The notes beneath the pieces were generated by a model, which did no database searches, was not told the DNA's origin, and saw only the letters and a program-made list of their open reading frames with translations. Shown piece by piece: positions 32,535 to 38,999 of a DNA stretch of 60,068 nucleotides. Every line of letters starts with the position of its first letter. The stretch's first letter is position 1. Origin of the DNA: a virus; the IMG/VR virus record IMGVR_UViG_3300015371_000037, positions 1 to 60,068 of that record; one strand, 5' to 3'. Made by a program: the position numbers and the translations under genes.

Positions 32535-33275
32535 ATGGGCAAGCGTTTTGGGGTGGTGTTCGTTCTGCTGCTGGCCCTGCTGGGACTCGGCACGCAGACG
32601 GCCAACGCTTCGTGGGATTGGGGCCGGACCGCTCCGGCTGCCACGCAGTCGTGGGACTGGGGCAAGTCGGCTTCGGATGCCGACAAGATCCCGTGCGACA
32701 AGACGGCGAAGATGTGCAAGACCGGCTACAAGGCGAACGGACTCGACACGGTCGTGCCGAACTCGCTCGCCTCGCCGGATGCCGTTGACACGGCGGGCAA
32801 CGGCTTCGCCATGGGAGTCTTGCCGAACTACTGGACGCTGTGCGTAGCCAACGGCTATGGGCCGACAGTCGGCGGTCCGGTGCTCAGCTGGAACTACCCA
32901 GGGCGTGCGCTCACGATCAGCCTGCGCAACGTCTGTACCGGGTACAGCATCACCAATCGGATGACGATCGACAACGTCAACAACGCTGGTGCTTGCATCC
33001 AGTACAGCAACCTGGGCAACATGGGCTTGCAGCAGCACTGGGGTCCGTACTACTACATCTGGAACCAGAACCCTGTGATCTGGGTCAACACACGTTCCGG
33101 GTGTAACAACGCCGGTGGACAGTTGGTCCACAATGCGGCGAAGGGCGTGGGGTACATCCTGGGACTCGCATACAGTACATGCAACGATTGCGTGATGGGA
33201 CCGGACAACAACCTGGTGCCCGGCGCAACCAACGGCGACTCCCTGGACGCCAACACGATCTACCAGATGCCGTAG
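32535..33275 (+). CDS. Secreted pseudo-metzincin (inactive paralogue of 26731)
   Basis: ATG 32535 follows GGGAGGTG. The 246-residue product has a signal peptide (MGKRFGVVFVLLLALLGLGTQTANA), two WDWG units, and a domain alignable with the protease at 26731: TLC for TIC, CTGYSITNRMTID for CTGFARNMTVK, VIWVNTRSGC for VYINYGASKSGC, and KGVGYILGLAY (residues 203-213) for HEFGHILGLAH. All three zinc His and the catalytic Glu are replaced, while the ILGLA core and Met-turn VM remain. It sits between two strong terminators, like a moron. Role could be binding, decoy or inhibition. Confidence 0.75.
   Translation: MGKRFGVVFVLLLALLGLGTQTANASWDWGRTAPAATQSWDWGKSASDADKIPCDKTAKMCKTGYKANGLDTVVPNSLASPDAVDTAGNGFAMGVLPNYWTLCVANGYGPTVGGPVLSWNYPGRALTISLRNVCTGYSITNRMTIDNVNNAGACIQYSNLGNMGLQQHWGPYYYIWNQNPVIWVNTRSGCNNAGGQLVHNAAKGVGYILGLAYSTCNDCVMGPDNNLVPGATNGDSLDANTIYQMP
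33064..33083 (+). repeat. 20-base direct repeat, left copy
   Basis: ACCAGAACCCTGTGATCTGG occurs here and again exactly at 33400-33419. Both are in coding frame and encode QNPVIW, here in the pseudo-metzincin domain and there in the N-terminus of the Ltp-like protein. The shared stretch extends imperfectly on the right. Confidence 0.8.
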
Positions 33276-33315
33276 CAACAACCGCAACACCATCATGACC
33301 GTACGACCCAGTCAC

Positions 33316-33349
33316 GTGCCGGTCTCCTCTGTCCCGGGGAGACCGGCAC
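33316..33349 (+). terminator. Terminator after the pseudo-metzincin gene
   Basis: GTGCCGGTCTCC (33316-33327) and GGAGACCGGCAC (33338-33349) pair perfectly over 12 bp with a ten-base loop. It is one of the strongest hairpins in the window. Confidence 0.75.
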
Positions 33350-33371
33350 ACTCACGTAGAAAGGCAATACC

Positions 33372-34076
33372 ATGTCCAACAACGAACACCAGCGCTGGGA
33401 CCAGAACCCTGTGATCTGGCAGAACACGCATCCATCCGGCCCGCAGCAGGAGCCGTGGGTGCCACCGACTCGTCCGCAGGACGGCTTCCACTGGAACGCG
33501 CAGACCGGTCAGTGGGACCCCAACAAGCCACCAAAGAAGAAGATGAGCAAGGGTGCGAAGATCGGCTGGTTCATCTTCGGCGGTGCCGGTCTGCTCATCG
33601 TCGCAGCAGCGCTGGGTCCGAACGCGAGCGACACCGGCACGACCAGCAACCCGTCTTCCGTCCCCACGGTCGTGGACAACGGGCCAACGCCGGACCCGGT
33701 CACCACACCCACCAACAAGCCCACTCCGGTTGAGCCGACGAAGCCGGTTGAGCCTGCAAAGCCCAACCTGACCAAGAGCCAGGAGCAGGCCATCGGTTCG
33801 GCCCAGGACTACCTGCAGCTCAAGGGATTCAGCCGGTTGGGCCTGATCCAGCAGCTGTCGTCGGAGTACGGCGAAGGCTTCTCGAAGGCTGACGCCATCT
33901 TCGCCGTCGATCACATCGACGTGGACTGGAACGAGCAGGCTGTGCGTGCGGCCAAGTCCTACCTGGAGTTGAAGCACTTCTCTCGGGCCGGTCTCATCCA
34001 GCAGCTTGAGTCTCCGTACGGCGACCAGTTCACCCACGCCCAGGCCGTGTACGGCGTCAGCAAGTCCGGTCTGTAG
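33372..34076 (+). CDS. Membrane-anchored Ltp-like protein (superinfection exclusion candidate)
   Basis: The 234-residue product has a Trp-rich N-terminus (WDQNPVIWQN ... GFHWNAQTGQWDP), one membrane helix (about 65-83), a Pro/Thr-rich spacer, and two tandem copies of an approximately 48-residue module: AQDYLQLKGFSRLGLIQQL and AKSYLELKHFSRAGLIQQL, each ending in a FS/FT..A..AV segment. This matches the host cell surface-exposed lipoprotein repeat (Ltp). Ltp of phage TP-J34 blocks DNA injection by a second phage. Here the anchor is a membrane helix rather than a lipid. Confidence 0.75.
   Translation: MSNNEHQRWDQNPVIWQNTHPSGPQQEPWVPPTRPQDGFHWNAQTGQWDPNKPPKKKMSKGAKIGWFIFGGAGLLIVAAALGPNASDTGTTSNPSSVPTVVDNGPTPDPVTTPTNKPTPVEPTKPVEPAKPNLTKSQEQAIGSAQDYLQLKGFSRLGLIQQLSSEYGEGFSKADAIFAVDHIDVDWNEQAVRAAKSYLELKHFSRAGLIQQLESPYGDQFTHAQAVYGVSKSGL
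33400..33419 (+). repeat. 20-base direct repeat, right copy
   Basis: Exact second copy of the sequence at 33064-33083, 336 bases downstream and in the same codon phase (QNPVIW). The sharing between two secreted/anchored proteins suggests local duplication or recombination. Confidence 0.8.
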
Positions 34077-34078
34077 CC

Positions 34079-34348
34079 ATGCTTGTTGTGCTGGTCGGCA
34101 TTGCCGGCTTCATCACAGGGGTGGGTGCAACGATCTACGTCCAGCGTCGTCTGGCACAACCATGGGTACGTGTCACCTCTGCCCCACGGAAGCAAGGCAA
34201 GCTTCCGCCCAACGTCAAACGAGGCAATCGGCCGGACACCTACCGGACCATTGGGCGACCTCGCAACATGGACGAAACACCTTCGGTGATCCGTCAAGCC
34301 CTGTTCACCCGCAGGACCATCAGGAAGCTCGGTGATGAAGATGATTGA
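34079..34348 (+). CDS. Small membrane protein, 89 residues
   Basis: ATG 34079 is two bases after the Ltp-like stop. The product has an N-terminal membrane helix (MLVVLVGIAGFITGVGATIYV) and a basic cytoplasmic tail with YRTIGRPRNMDETP. It overlaps the next gene by 14 bases. It is probably co-expressed with the Ltp-like protein. Function unknown. Confidence 0.65.
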   Translation: MLVVLVGIAGFITGVGATIYVQRRLAQPWVRVTSAPRKQGKLPPNVKRGNRPDTYRTIGRPRNMDETPSVIRQALFTRRTIRKLGDEDD

Positions 34349-34820
34349 GGTCAAGCGGAAGCGCCATCACCACTTGGCGTTGTTCCCGTTGATGATCATG
34401 CTCGGAGTCGGCTTGGCCATTTGGCTGGCGCCACCGCAGGAGTATGATGTCACTCCGGCGATCCGGCCACCGGTAGCCGAAGCAGGCGCAGCCGTCCCTA
34501 CAACCATTGTCTCCGTGGCCCAGGGCCAGCCCGTAGGCGATGAGGCGTACTTCGAGGGGTTCCGCCTCAACACCGGCTGGCACTTGGCTCAAACGGCCAC
34601 CTATGGCCGGTACGACCTTGATGCGACCGTCACCAACGTATCGGATTCTCCCGATATTGCAAGAGTGCTCGTCACGATCCGTGTCGGAGAGCGGAACGTG
34701 GAGATGCTGATGTGCCGGGTAAGTCTGTCGGCCGGAGAGACCGGCATCCTGATGTGCGCAGACACGCACCACGCCGACTACAGTCCGCGATGGTCCCGAG
34801 TGACGCTCAGCGCATCGTAA
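34335..34820 (+). CDS. Membrane-anchored exported protein, 161 residues
   Basis: ATG 34335 (or 34341) follows AGGAAG. The product has a basic His-rich start (KRKRHHH), one hydrophobic helix (LALFPLMIMLGVGLAIWLAP), a Pro/Ala spacer and a beta-like outer domain with two cysteines (MLMCRV and GILMCADT), probably disulphide bonded. It forms, with the two preceding genes, a group of three surface-exposed membrane proteins. Confidence 0.7.
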   Translation: MKMIEVKRKRHHHLALFPLMIMLGVGLAIWLAPPQEYDVTPAIRPPVAEAGAAVPTTIVSVAQGQPVGDEAYFEGFRLNTGWHLAQTATYGRYDLDATVTNVSDSPDIARVLVTIRVGERNVEMLMCRVSLSAGETGILMCADTHHADYSPRWSRVTLSAS

Positions 34821-34901
34821 TGCATCAATTATGATGGGGTTTTACGCATCATCAAATCAGCGGTAGTTTCATCGAATCCAATCCCAGGAAGGAACACCAT
34901 C

Positions 34902-35384
34902 ATGGTGGCACGACGCACGACCAAGAAGACGGCGGCCAGCAAGCGCACCGCTCCGGCTCCGGAGCCGGAGGAGACCGAAGCCGAAGAGACCACCCGGCGC
35001 GGCCGCACCCCGGATCTCGGCAAGTACGAACTGTTCGCTGAGTGGGCGGAAGCCGAGCACGGGGTGGAGATTGACCCCGAGCAGGCCATGTTCACCATCA
35101 CGAATTACAAGCACTTCCAGACCTCCGACATGAACCGCGAGTACAACGAGACCAAGCGCGCTGCGGCCGCCGAAGCTCGTGAGGCTCGTGAGCAGCGTGC
35201 TGCGGACCGCGCAGCGGCAGCGGAGGACGAGGACGGCAGCACCCGTCCGGCGAAGCGCACGGCGAAGAAGTCCAGCGCGGCTGCTGCGTCGGCTCCGGCG
35301 AAGAAGACGGCATCCAAGCGTCCGGCCAAGAAGACGGCTGCACGACGAACGGCGCGCACCACTTCGGCGCAGGAAGCTTTCTGA
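34902..35384 (+). CDS. Protein with Lys/Ala-rich tails, 160 residues
   Basis: The product has a basic N-terminal tail (RRTTKKTAASKRTAP), an acidic stretch, a short folded core (about 40-85, LGKYELFAEWAEAEHGVEIDPEQAM), an Ala/Arg helix and a basic C-terminal tail made of KKTA-type repeats ending SAQEAF. It resembles the 25524 product in design and C-terminal AF. It precedes the recombination genes and is followed by a terminator. DNA binding is likely; function unknown. Confidence 0.7.
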   Translation: MVARRTTKKTAASKRTAPAPEPEETEAEETTRRGRTPDLGKYELFAEWAEAEHGVEIDPEQAMFTITNYKHFQTSDMNREYNETKRAAAAEAREAREQRAADRAAAAEDEDGSTRPAKRTAKKSSAAAASAPAKKTASKRPAKKTAARRTARTTSAQEAF

Positions 35385-35401
35385 TATCGAGCATCGCCGG
35401 C

Positions 35402-35442
35402 AACCCCATCCGGAGTGAACTGCGAACATTCCGGGTGGGGTT
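35402..35442 (+). terminator. Strong terminator hairpin
   Basis: AACCCCATCCGGA (35402-35414) pairs with TCCGGGTGGGGTT (35430-35442) over 13 positions including one wobble, with a 15-base loop and TTCTCC following. It lies 33 bases before the nuclease gene, so that gene either has a promoter in the gap or is reached by read-through. Confidence 0.75.
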
Positions 35443-35474
35443 CTCCGTCCCAAGCTAACTGGAAGGAGATTGGG

Positions 35475-36581
35475 ATGGCAACGAAGGCCGAACCCGCTGT
35501 GGTTCATATTCGCACCAGCGAACGGAAGTACTTCAAGCGTTGCATCCTTCGTTGGTGGTGGGCCTACATGGAAGGCTTGCACACCAAGGAGCCAAGCCAT
35601 GCGCTGTGGTTCGGCTCCGGCATTCACGAAGCGCTCGCCCACTACTATGCACCAGGACTCAAGCGAAACAAGGACTTCGTGGAGGTCTGGGAGGACTGGT
35701 GTGACAACGGCTCCGGCGATGGCATGTATCAGAAGGTGGAGGACCTGGGCGACAAGTTCATTGAGTCGCGTGATCTTGGGATCGCCATGCTGCTGGGCCA
35801 CCAAGAGATGTGGGGTGAGTACGACGCCAAGCTGGACTTCATTCAGTCGGAATTCCCATTCCAGGTGATGATCCCGTTGGACGACGGGACCAAGGTGGAG
35901 TATGACGGGACCTTCGACGGCGTGTACATCGACGGCAATGATCGCAAGAAGGTCAAGCTGCTGGAGAACAAGACGGCGAAGGCGATCAGCACGAAGCACC
36001 TGTCCCTGGATCCGCAGGCTGGTGCATACTGGGCGATTGCTTACACGATCCTCCGGAAGCGTGGCATCCTCAAGCCTCGCCAGAACATCGACGGCATCAT
36101 GTACAACTTCCTCCGGAAGTCCATGCCCGATGGAAAGACGCGCAACAAGGATGGCTATGTGACGAACAAGCCGACTAAGGCCCAGTACGTCGCACAGCTG
36201 ATGCGTGACCGCAAGGACGAATTCCGCCTGTCCCGGCTGAAGATCGATGATCTCGCGGCAGTAGCGGCCGAACGAGGCAAGGAGGTCTACGGCGACATCA
36301 GCAAGGTTCAGCCGTCTCCTCTGTTCGTGCGGGAGTACGTGAAGCGCACGCCGCGCGAGCGAGCTTCCGAGATCCAGGGCATCAAGGACGATGCGTTGCA
36401 CATGAACGCTGTGCGCAACGGACTCCTTCCCGTCACCAAGACTCCAACGGAGAACTGCTCTTGGGATTGTTCCTTCTTCGAGATGTGCGAACTGCGGCAG
36501 CAGCAAGCCGACTGGGAACAGTTCCGTGATGGTCTCTACGTTGTGGACGATCCCTACAAGGACCACAGGAAGGCTGCCTGA
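35475..36581 (+). CDS. Cas4/RecB-like PD-(D/E)XK exonuclease
   Basis: ATG 35475 follows GGAAGGAGA. The 368-residue product has GSGIHEALAHYY near 50, the catalytic segment VEYDGTFDGVYID (about 140-152), LLENKTAK (about 162, the E-x-K of PD-(D/E)XK), and cysteines near residue 23 and at the C-terminus (NCSWDCSFFEMC) that would bind an Fe-S cluster as in Cas4. It is a 5'-3' ssDNA-type exonuclease for phage recombination. It overlaps the Sak4-like ATPase gene, its expected partner. Confidence 0.85.
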   Translation: MATKAEPAVVHIRTSERKYFKRCILRWWWAYMEGLHTKEPSHALWFGSGIHEALAHYYAPGLKRNKDFVEVWEDWCDNGSGDGMYQKVEDLGDKFIESRDLGIAMLLGHQEMWGEYDAKLDFIQSEFPFQVMIPLDDGTKVEYDGTFDGVYIDGNDRKKVKLLENKTAKAISTKHLSLDPQAGAYWAIAYTILRKRGILKPRQNIDGIMYNFLRKSMPDGKTRNKDGYVTNKPTKAQYVAQLMRDRKDEFRLSRLKIDDLAAVAAERGKEVYGDISKVQPSPLFVREYVKRTPRERASEIQGIKDDALHMNAVRNGLLPVTKTPTENCSWDCSFFEMCELRQQQADWEQFRDGLYVVDDPYKDHRKAA

Positions 36582-37450
36582 TGGCAACAGCAGTTCGTTT
36601 ACCTCCGGAGATCATCGACCTGGAGGACTACACGGAAACCATGAACTGGCTGCTGTTTGGCCACATGGGCTCCGGCAAGACCGTAGTGGCCGGTAAGCTG
36701 CCGGGCCGTGTGCTCATCCTCGCCAACGAGAAGGGCACCATTGCGGCGAAGCGTCAAGGCTCCAAGGCGAAGGTCTGGAAGATCCGGACCTGGGAGGACC
36801 TGGTTGCTGCATATGAGTGGCTGGCCAACCTTGAAGTCATCCCCTTCGACTGGGTTGTGATCGACTCCATCACCGACATGCAGTACAAGTGCATTCGTTG
36901 GATCATGAGGAATGTCGTCAATGCCAACCCGACTCGGGATGAAGACATCCCGGCGCAAGGCGACCACTTCAAGTGGCAGCTGTCCATGAAGCGCATGGTG
37001 GCCGACTTCAACGAGCTTCCCGTCAACATGTTCTGGACCGCTCAGGAGATGGTGCGGGAAGATCCCGAAGGTGATGACATCATCCTGCCTCTCATTGAGG
37101 GCAAGGATTACCAGATCTCCAGCTGGGTGTGCGCGCAGATGGATGTGGTTGCCCATCTCGCCAACAAGACCGTCAAGAAGCGTGTTGACGGCAAGGTGGA
37201 GAAGGTGTTTGTTCGCCGGATGACTCTCAACGAGTCTCCGCCGATCTTCGCCAAGGATCGCTATGATGTACTGGGACGTGTGGTCGACAACCCGGACATC
37301 GGCGAACTGATCCAGAAGATCCTCGACAGCGAGACCGGCCGACCTCCGGCCCGCAAGCCCGCTTCCCGTTCCGCAGCACGTGCCGGAGCGACGAAGCGCA
37401 CGACGGCAGCAAAGAAGACTGCCGCGTCACGCAGGCGCGTAAGCGTCTGA
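36581..37450 (+). CDS. Sak4-like RecA-family ATPase
   Basis: The 289-residue product has Walker A GHMGSGKT (about 26-33), Walker B WVVIDSI (about 91) and a RecA/Rad51-like core of about 230 residues, the size of phage Sak4 single-strand annealing recombinases. The C-terminal 45 residues are a basic tail (SAARAGATKRTTAAKKTAAS) like those of 25524 and 34902. Its gene order (nuclease, Sak4, SSB) is the usual phage recombination block. Confidence 0.85.
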   Translation: MATAVRLPPEIIDLEDYTETMNWLLFGHMGSGKTVVAGKLPGRVLILANEKGTIAAKRQGSKAKVWKIRTWEDLVAAYEWLANLEVIPFDWVVIDSITDMQYKCIRWIMRNVVNANPTRDEDIPAQGDHFKWQLSMKRMVADFNELPVNMFWTAQEMVREDPEGDDIILPLIEGKDYQISSWVCAQMDVVAHLANKTVKKRVDGKVEKVFVRRMTLNESPPIFAKDRYDVLGRVVDNPDIGELIQKILDSETGRPPARKPASRSAARAGATKRTTAAKKTAASRRRVSV

Positions 37451-37465
37451 TCAGGAAGGAACACC

Positions 37466-38503
37466 ATGGTTGCAAGGGCAAAGGTGGTCACCGCCAAGTG
37501 GGGTGTCGCCAACACCGAGCCGGATGACCTGCCCGACTTCCTGTTCAACGACGAGATCGTGGACAAGATGGGTGGCGATCCGCGCGGTGTGTTCCGTGTC
37601 TGGGTCAAGAAGATCACCGTCGTCAAGAACAAGAACGGCGACGACATGCTGAAGATCACGGCTGAGATCTTCGACACCGACAAGGAGAAGCGTGGCTACA
37701 ATGGCTTCGCTCTCTGGGAGAACCAGAACGTCACCGACGAAGGTGCGCGCTTCCTCAAGCAGTTCCTCAAGTCCTTCGGCGCGTCGTGGGACGACTTCCA
37801 GAAGCGCACCAAGATGATTCCGGAGACCAAGCTGGATCCGGCGACCATCCAGTCCATCGGCAAGGCGAATTTCGCCGGCAGCAAGAAGGTCCTGGCCAAG
37901 GTCACCATCGGCATGGACAAGGGTGGTGGTGGGTACGACCCCAAGCCGTCCGTGCGTCGTTGGCTGCCGTTGGCCGACGACATGGATGACACCGACATCG
38001 AAGACGAGGACCTTGAAGACGAGGACCTTGAAGACGAGGAGTTGGACGAGGACCTGGAGGAAGTGGACGAGGACGACGAAGAGTTGGAGGACGAGGAAGA
38101 CGAGGACTCCGACGAAGACGGCGAAGCTGAGCTGCGCGAGGAGTTGGACGCGCTGGGCGTCGTTGCGCTGAAGAAGCGCGCCAAGGCCAACGATCCGGAC
38201 CTGGAGAAGGTTCCGACGAAGAAGGCCGACCTCATCGATCTCATCGTGGAGCAGGAGACTCTGCTCGATGACGAGGAAGAGGAGGAAGACGAGGACCTGG
38301 GCGAGGACGATGAAGAGGCTGAGGCCGAACTCCGGGCTGAGCTCGAAGACCTCACCATCGGCAAGCTCAAGCTGCGGGCGAAGGACAACGGTGCCCGCGT
38401 CGCCGTCCTCAAGCCGATCAAGGACAAGGCGAAGGTCATCGACATCATCGTGGAGCAGGAACTCTCCGGCGACGACGGCGACGACAACGAACCTCCGTTC
38501 TGA
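37466..38503 (+). CDS. SSB-like protein with acidic arm and two HeH domains
   Basis: The 345-residue product has an OB-fold-like N-terminal 165 residues (GVFRVWVKKITVVKNKNGDDMLKITAEIF), a 50-residue almost purely acidic arm, then two copies of a SAP/HeH-like domain (ELREELDALGVVALKKRAK and ELRAELEDLTIGKLKLRAK, each followed by IDxIVEQE), separated by acid. It ends DDNEPPF, like the acidic-hydrophobic tip of bacterial SSB that recruits partners. A role as ssDNA-binding protein in replication and recombination follows from fold and neighbours. Confidence 0.75.
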   Translation: MVARAKVVTAKWGVANTEPDDLPDFLFNDEIVDKMGGDPRGVFRVWVKKITVVKNKNGDDMLKITAEIFDTDKEKRGYNGFALWENQNVTDEGARFLKQFLKSFGASWDDFQKRTKMIPETKLDPATIQSIGKANFAGSKKVLAKVTIGMDKGGGGYDPKPSVRRWLPLADDMDDTDIEDEDLEDEDLEDEELDEDLEEVDEDDEELEDEEDEDSDEDGEAELREELDALGVVALKKRAKANDPDLEKVPTKKADLIDLIVEQETLLDDEEEEEDEDLGEDDEEAEAELRAELEDLTIGKLKLRAKDNGARVAVLKPIKDKAKVIDIIVEQELSGDDGDDNEPPF

Positions 38504-38515
38504 TCAACTGACCAC

Positions 38516-38540
38516 CCCTGATTGCTGGCTGCCTTCAGGG
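38516..38540 (+). terminator. Terminator-like hairpin after the SSB gene
   Basis: CCCTGA (38516-38521) and TCAGGG (38535-38540) pair, with partial extension outward. No T-tract. It opens the 214-base non-coding gap 38504-38717, which also contains the palindrome CGGCTAGCCG near 38581 and the operator-like site at 38669. Confidence 0.5.
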
Positions 38541-38668
38541 TTGGGCCTAGTGCCTGGAGCCGATGCAGAACCGTAACCAACCGGCTAGCCGTTGCCGATG
38601 GACTAGGTTGGGATGGGGTCGTGGGTTAGTAGCCTGCGGCCCCATTCCGCTCTCCTCTCTCATACCCG

Positions 38669-38678
38669 TACGCGCGTA
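38669..38678. promoter_or_regulatory. TACGCGCGTA site upstream of the primase genes
   Basis: Exact core copy in a non-coding gap, 40 bases before the ATG at 38718. Its position between a terminator and the primase/helicase genes suggests control of the replication operon. A -10-like TAACAT overlaps its right end (38677-38682). Confidence 0.55.
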
Positions 38679-38717
38679 ACATAGCGCTCTCAACCCTGTT
38701 GTGATTGGGGGTGTCTA

Positions 38718-38999
38718 ATGAGTAAATTCGAGGGGTCGAAAGCCGACCCAATACATATGCCCAGTGCATTTCAGGAAGGATTGTGGGGCGAATGGGTAAT
38801 TGTCGAAGACGGGACGGATCAAAGCGGTAACTGGCATGGCTGGTGCCCGCTTCACGATACGTACATGAGTGTCGAGAAGCCGACTGCTTTGTTCAACTTC
38901 CTGTCCGGAGTGATGGTTTGCAACGGTGAGCCTTCCTGCCACGAGGGCAAGCGTGCCATCTCTCTCACCAACGTGCTGACTAGGATGCATCAAACATGA
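38718..38999 (+). CDS. Separate CHC2-like zinc finger protein
   Basis: The 93-residue product has WCPLHD ... FNFLSGVMVCNGEPSC, a Cys-His...Cys...Cys pattern like the CHC2 zinc domain at the N-terminus of DnaG primases. It overlaps the primase-helicase gene by four bases, and that protein has its own similar finger (FCPLDED ... VWHCQSRGHGG). It is probably a stand-alone primase zinc module or paralogue acting with 38996. Confidence 0.7.
   Translation: MSKFEGSKADPIHMPSAFQEGLWGEWVIVEDGTDQSGNWHGWCPLHDTYMSVEKPTALFNFLSGVMVCNGEPSCHEGKRAISLTNVLTRMHQT

Noticed and set aside
34869-36587. Very long open frame (572 codons) on the minus strand
   Set aside because: It lies opposite the nuclease and tailed-protein genes, which have clear motifs and ribosome binding sites. 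The minus-strand product has no recognisable domain and reflects codon bias in high-GC DNA.
37696-38580. Minus-strand Ser-rich open frame of 294 codons
   Set aside because: It is simply the complement of the Asp/Glu-rich arm of the SSB-like protein.
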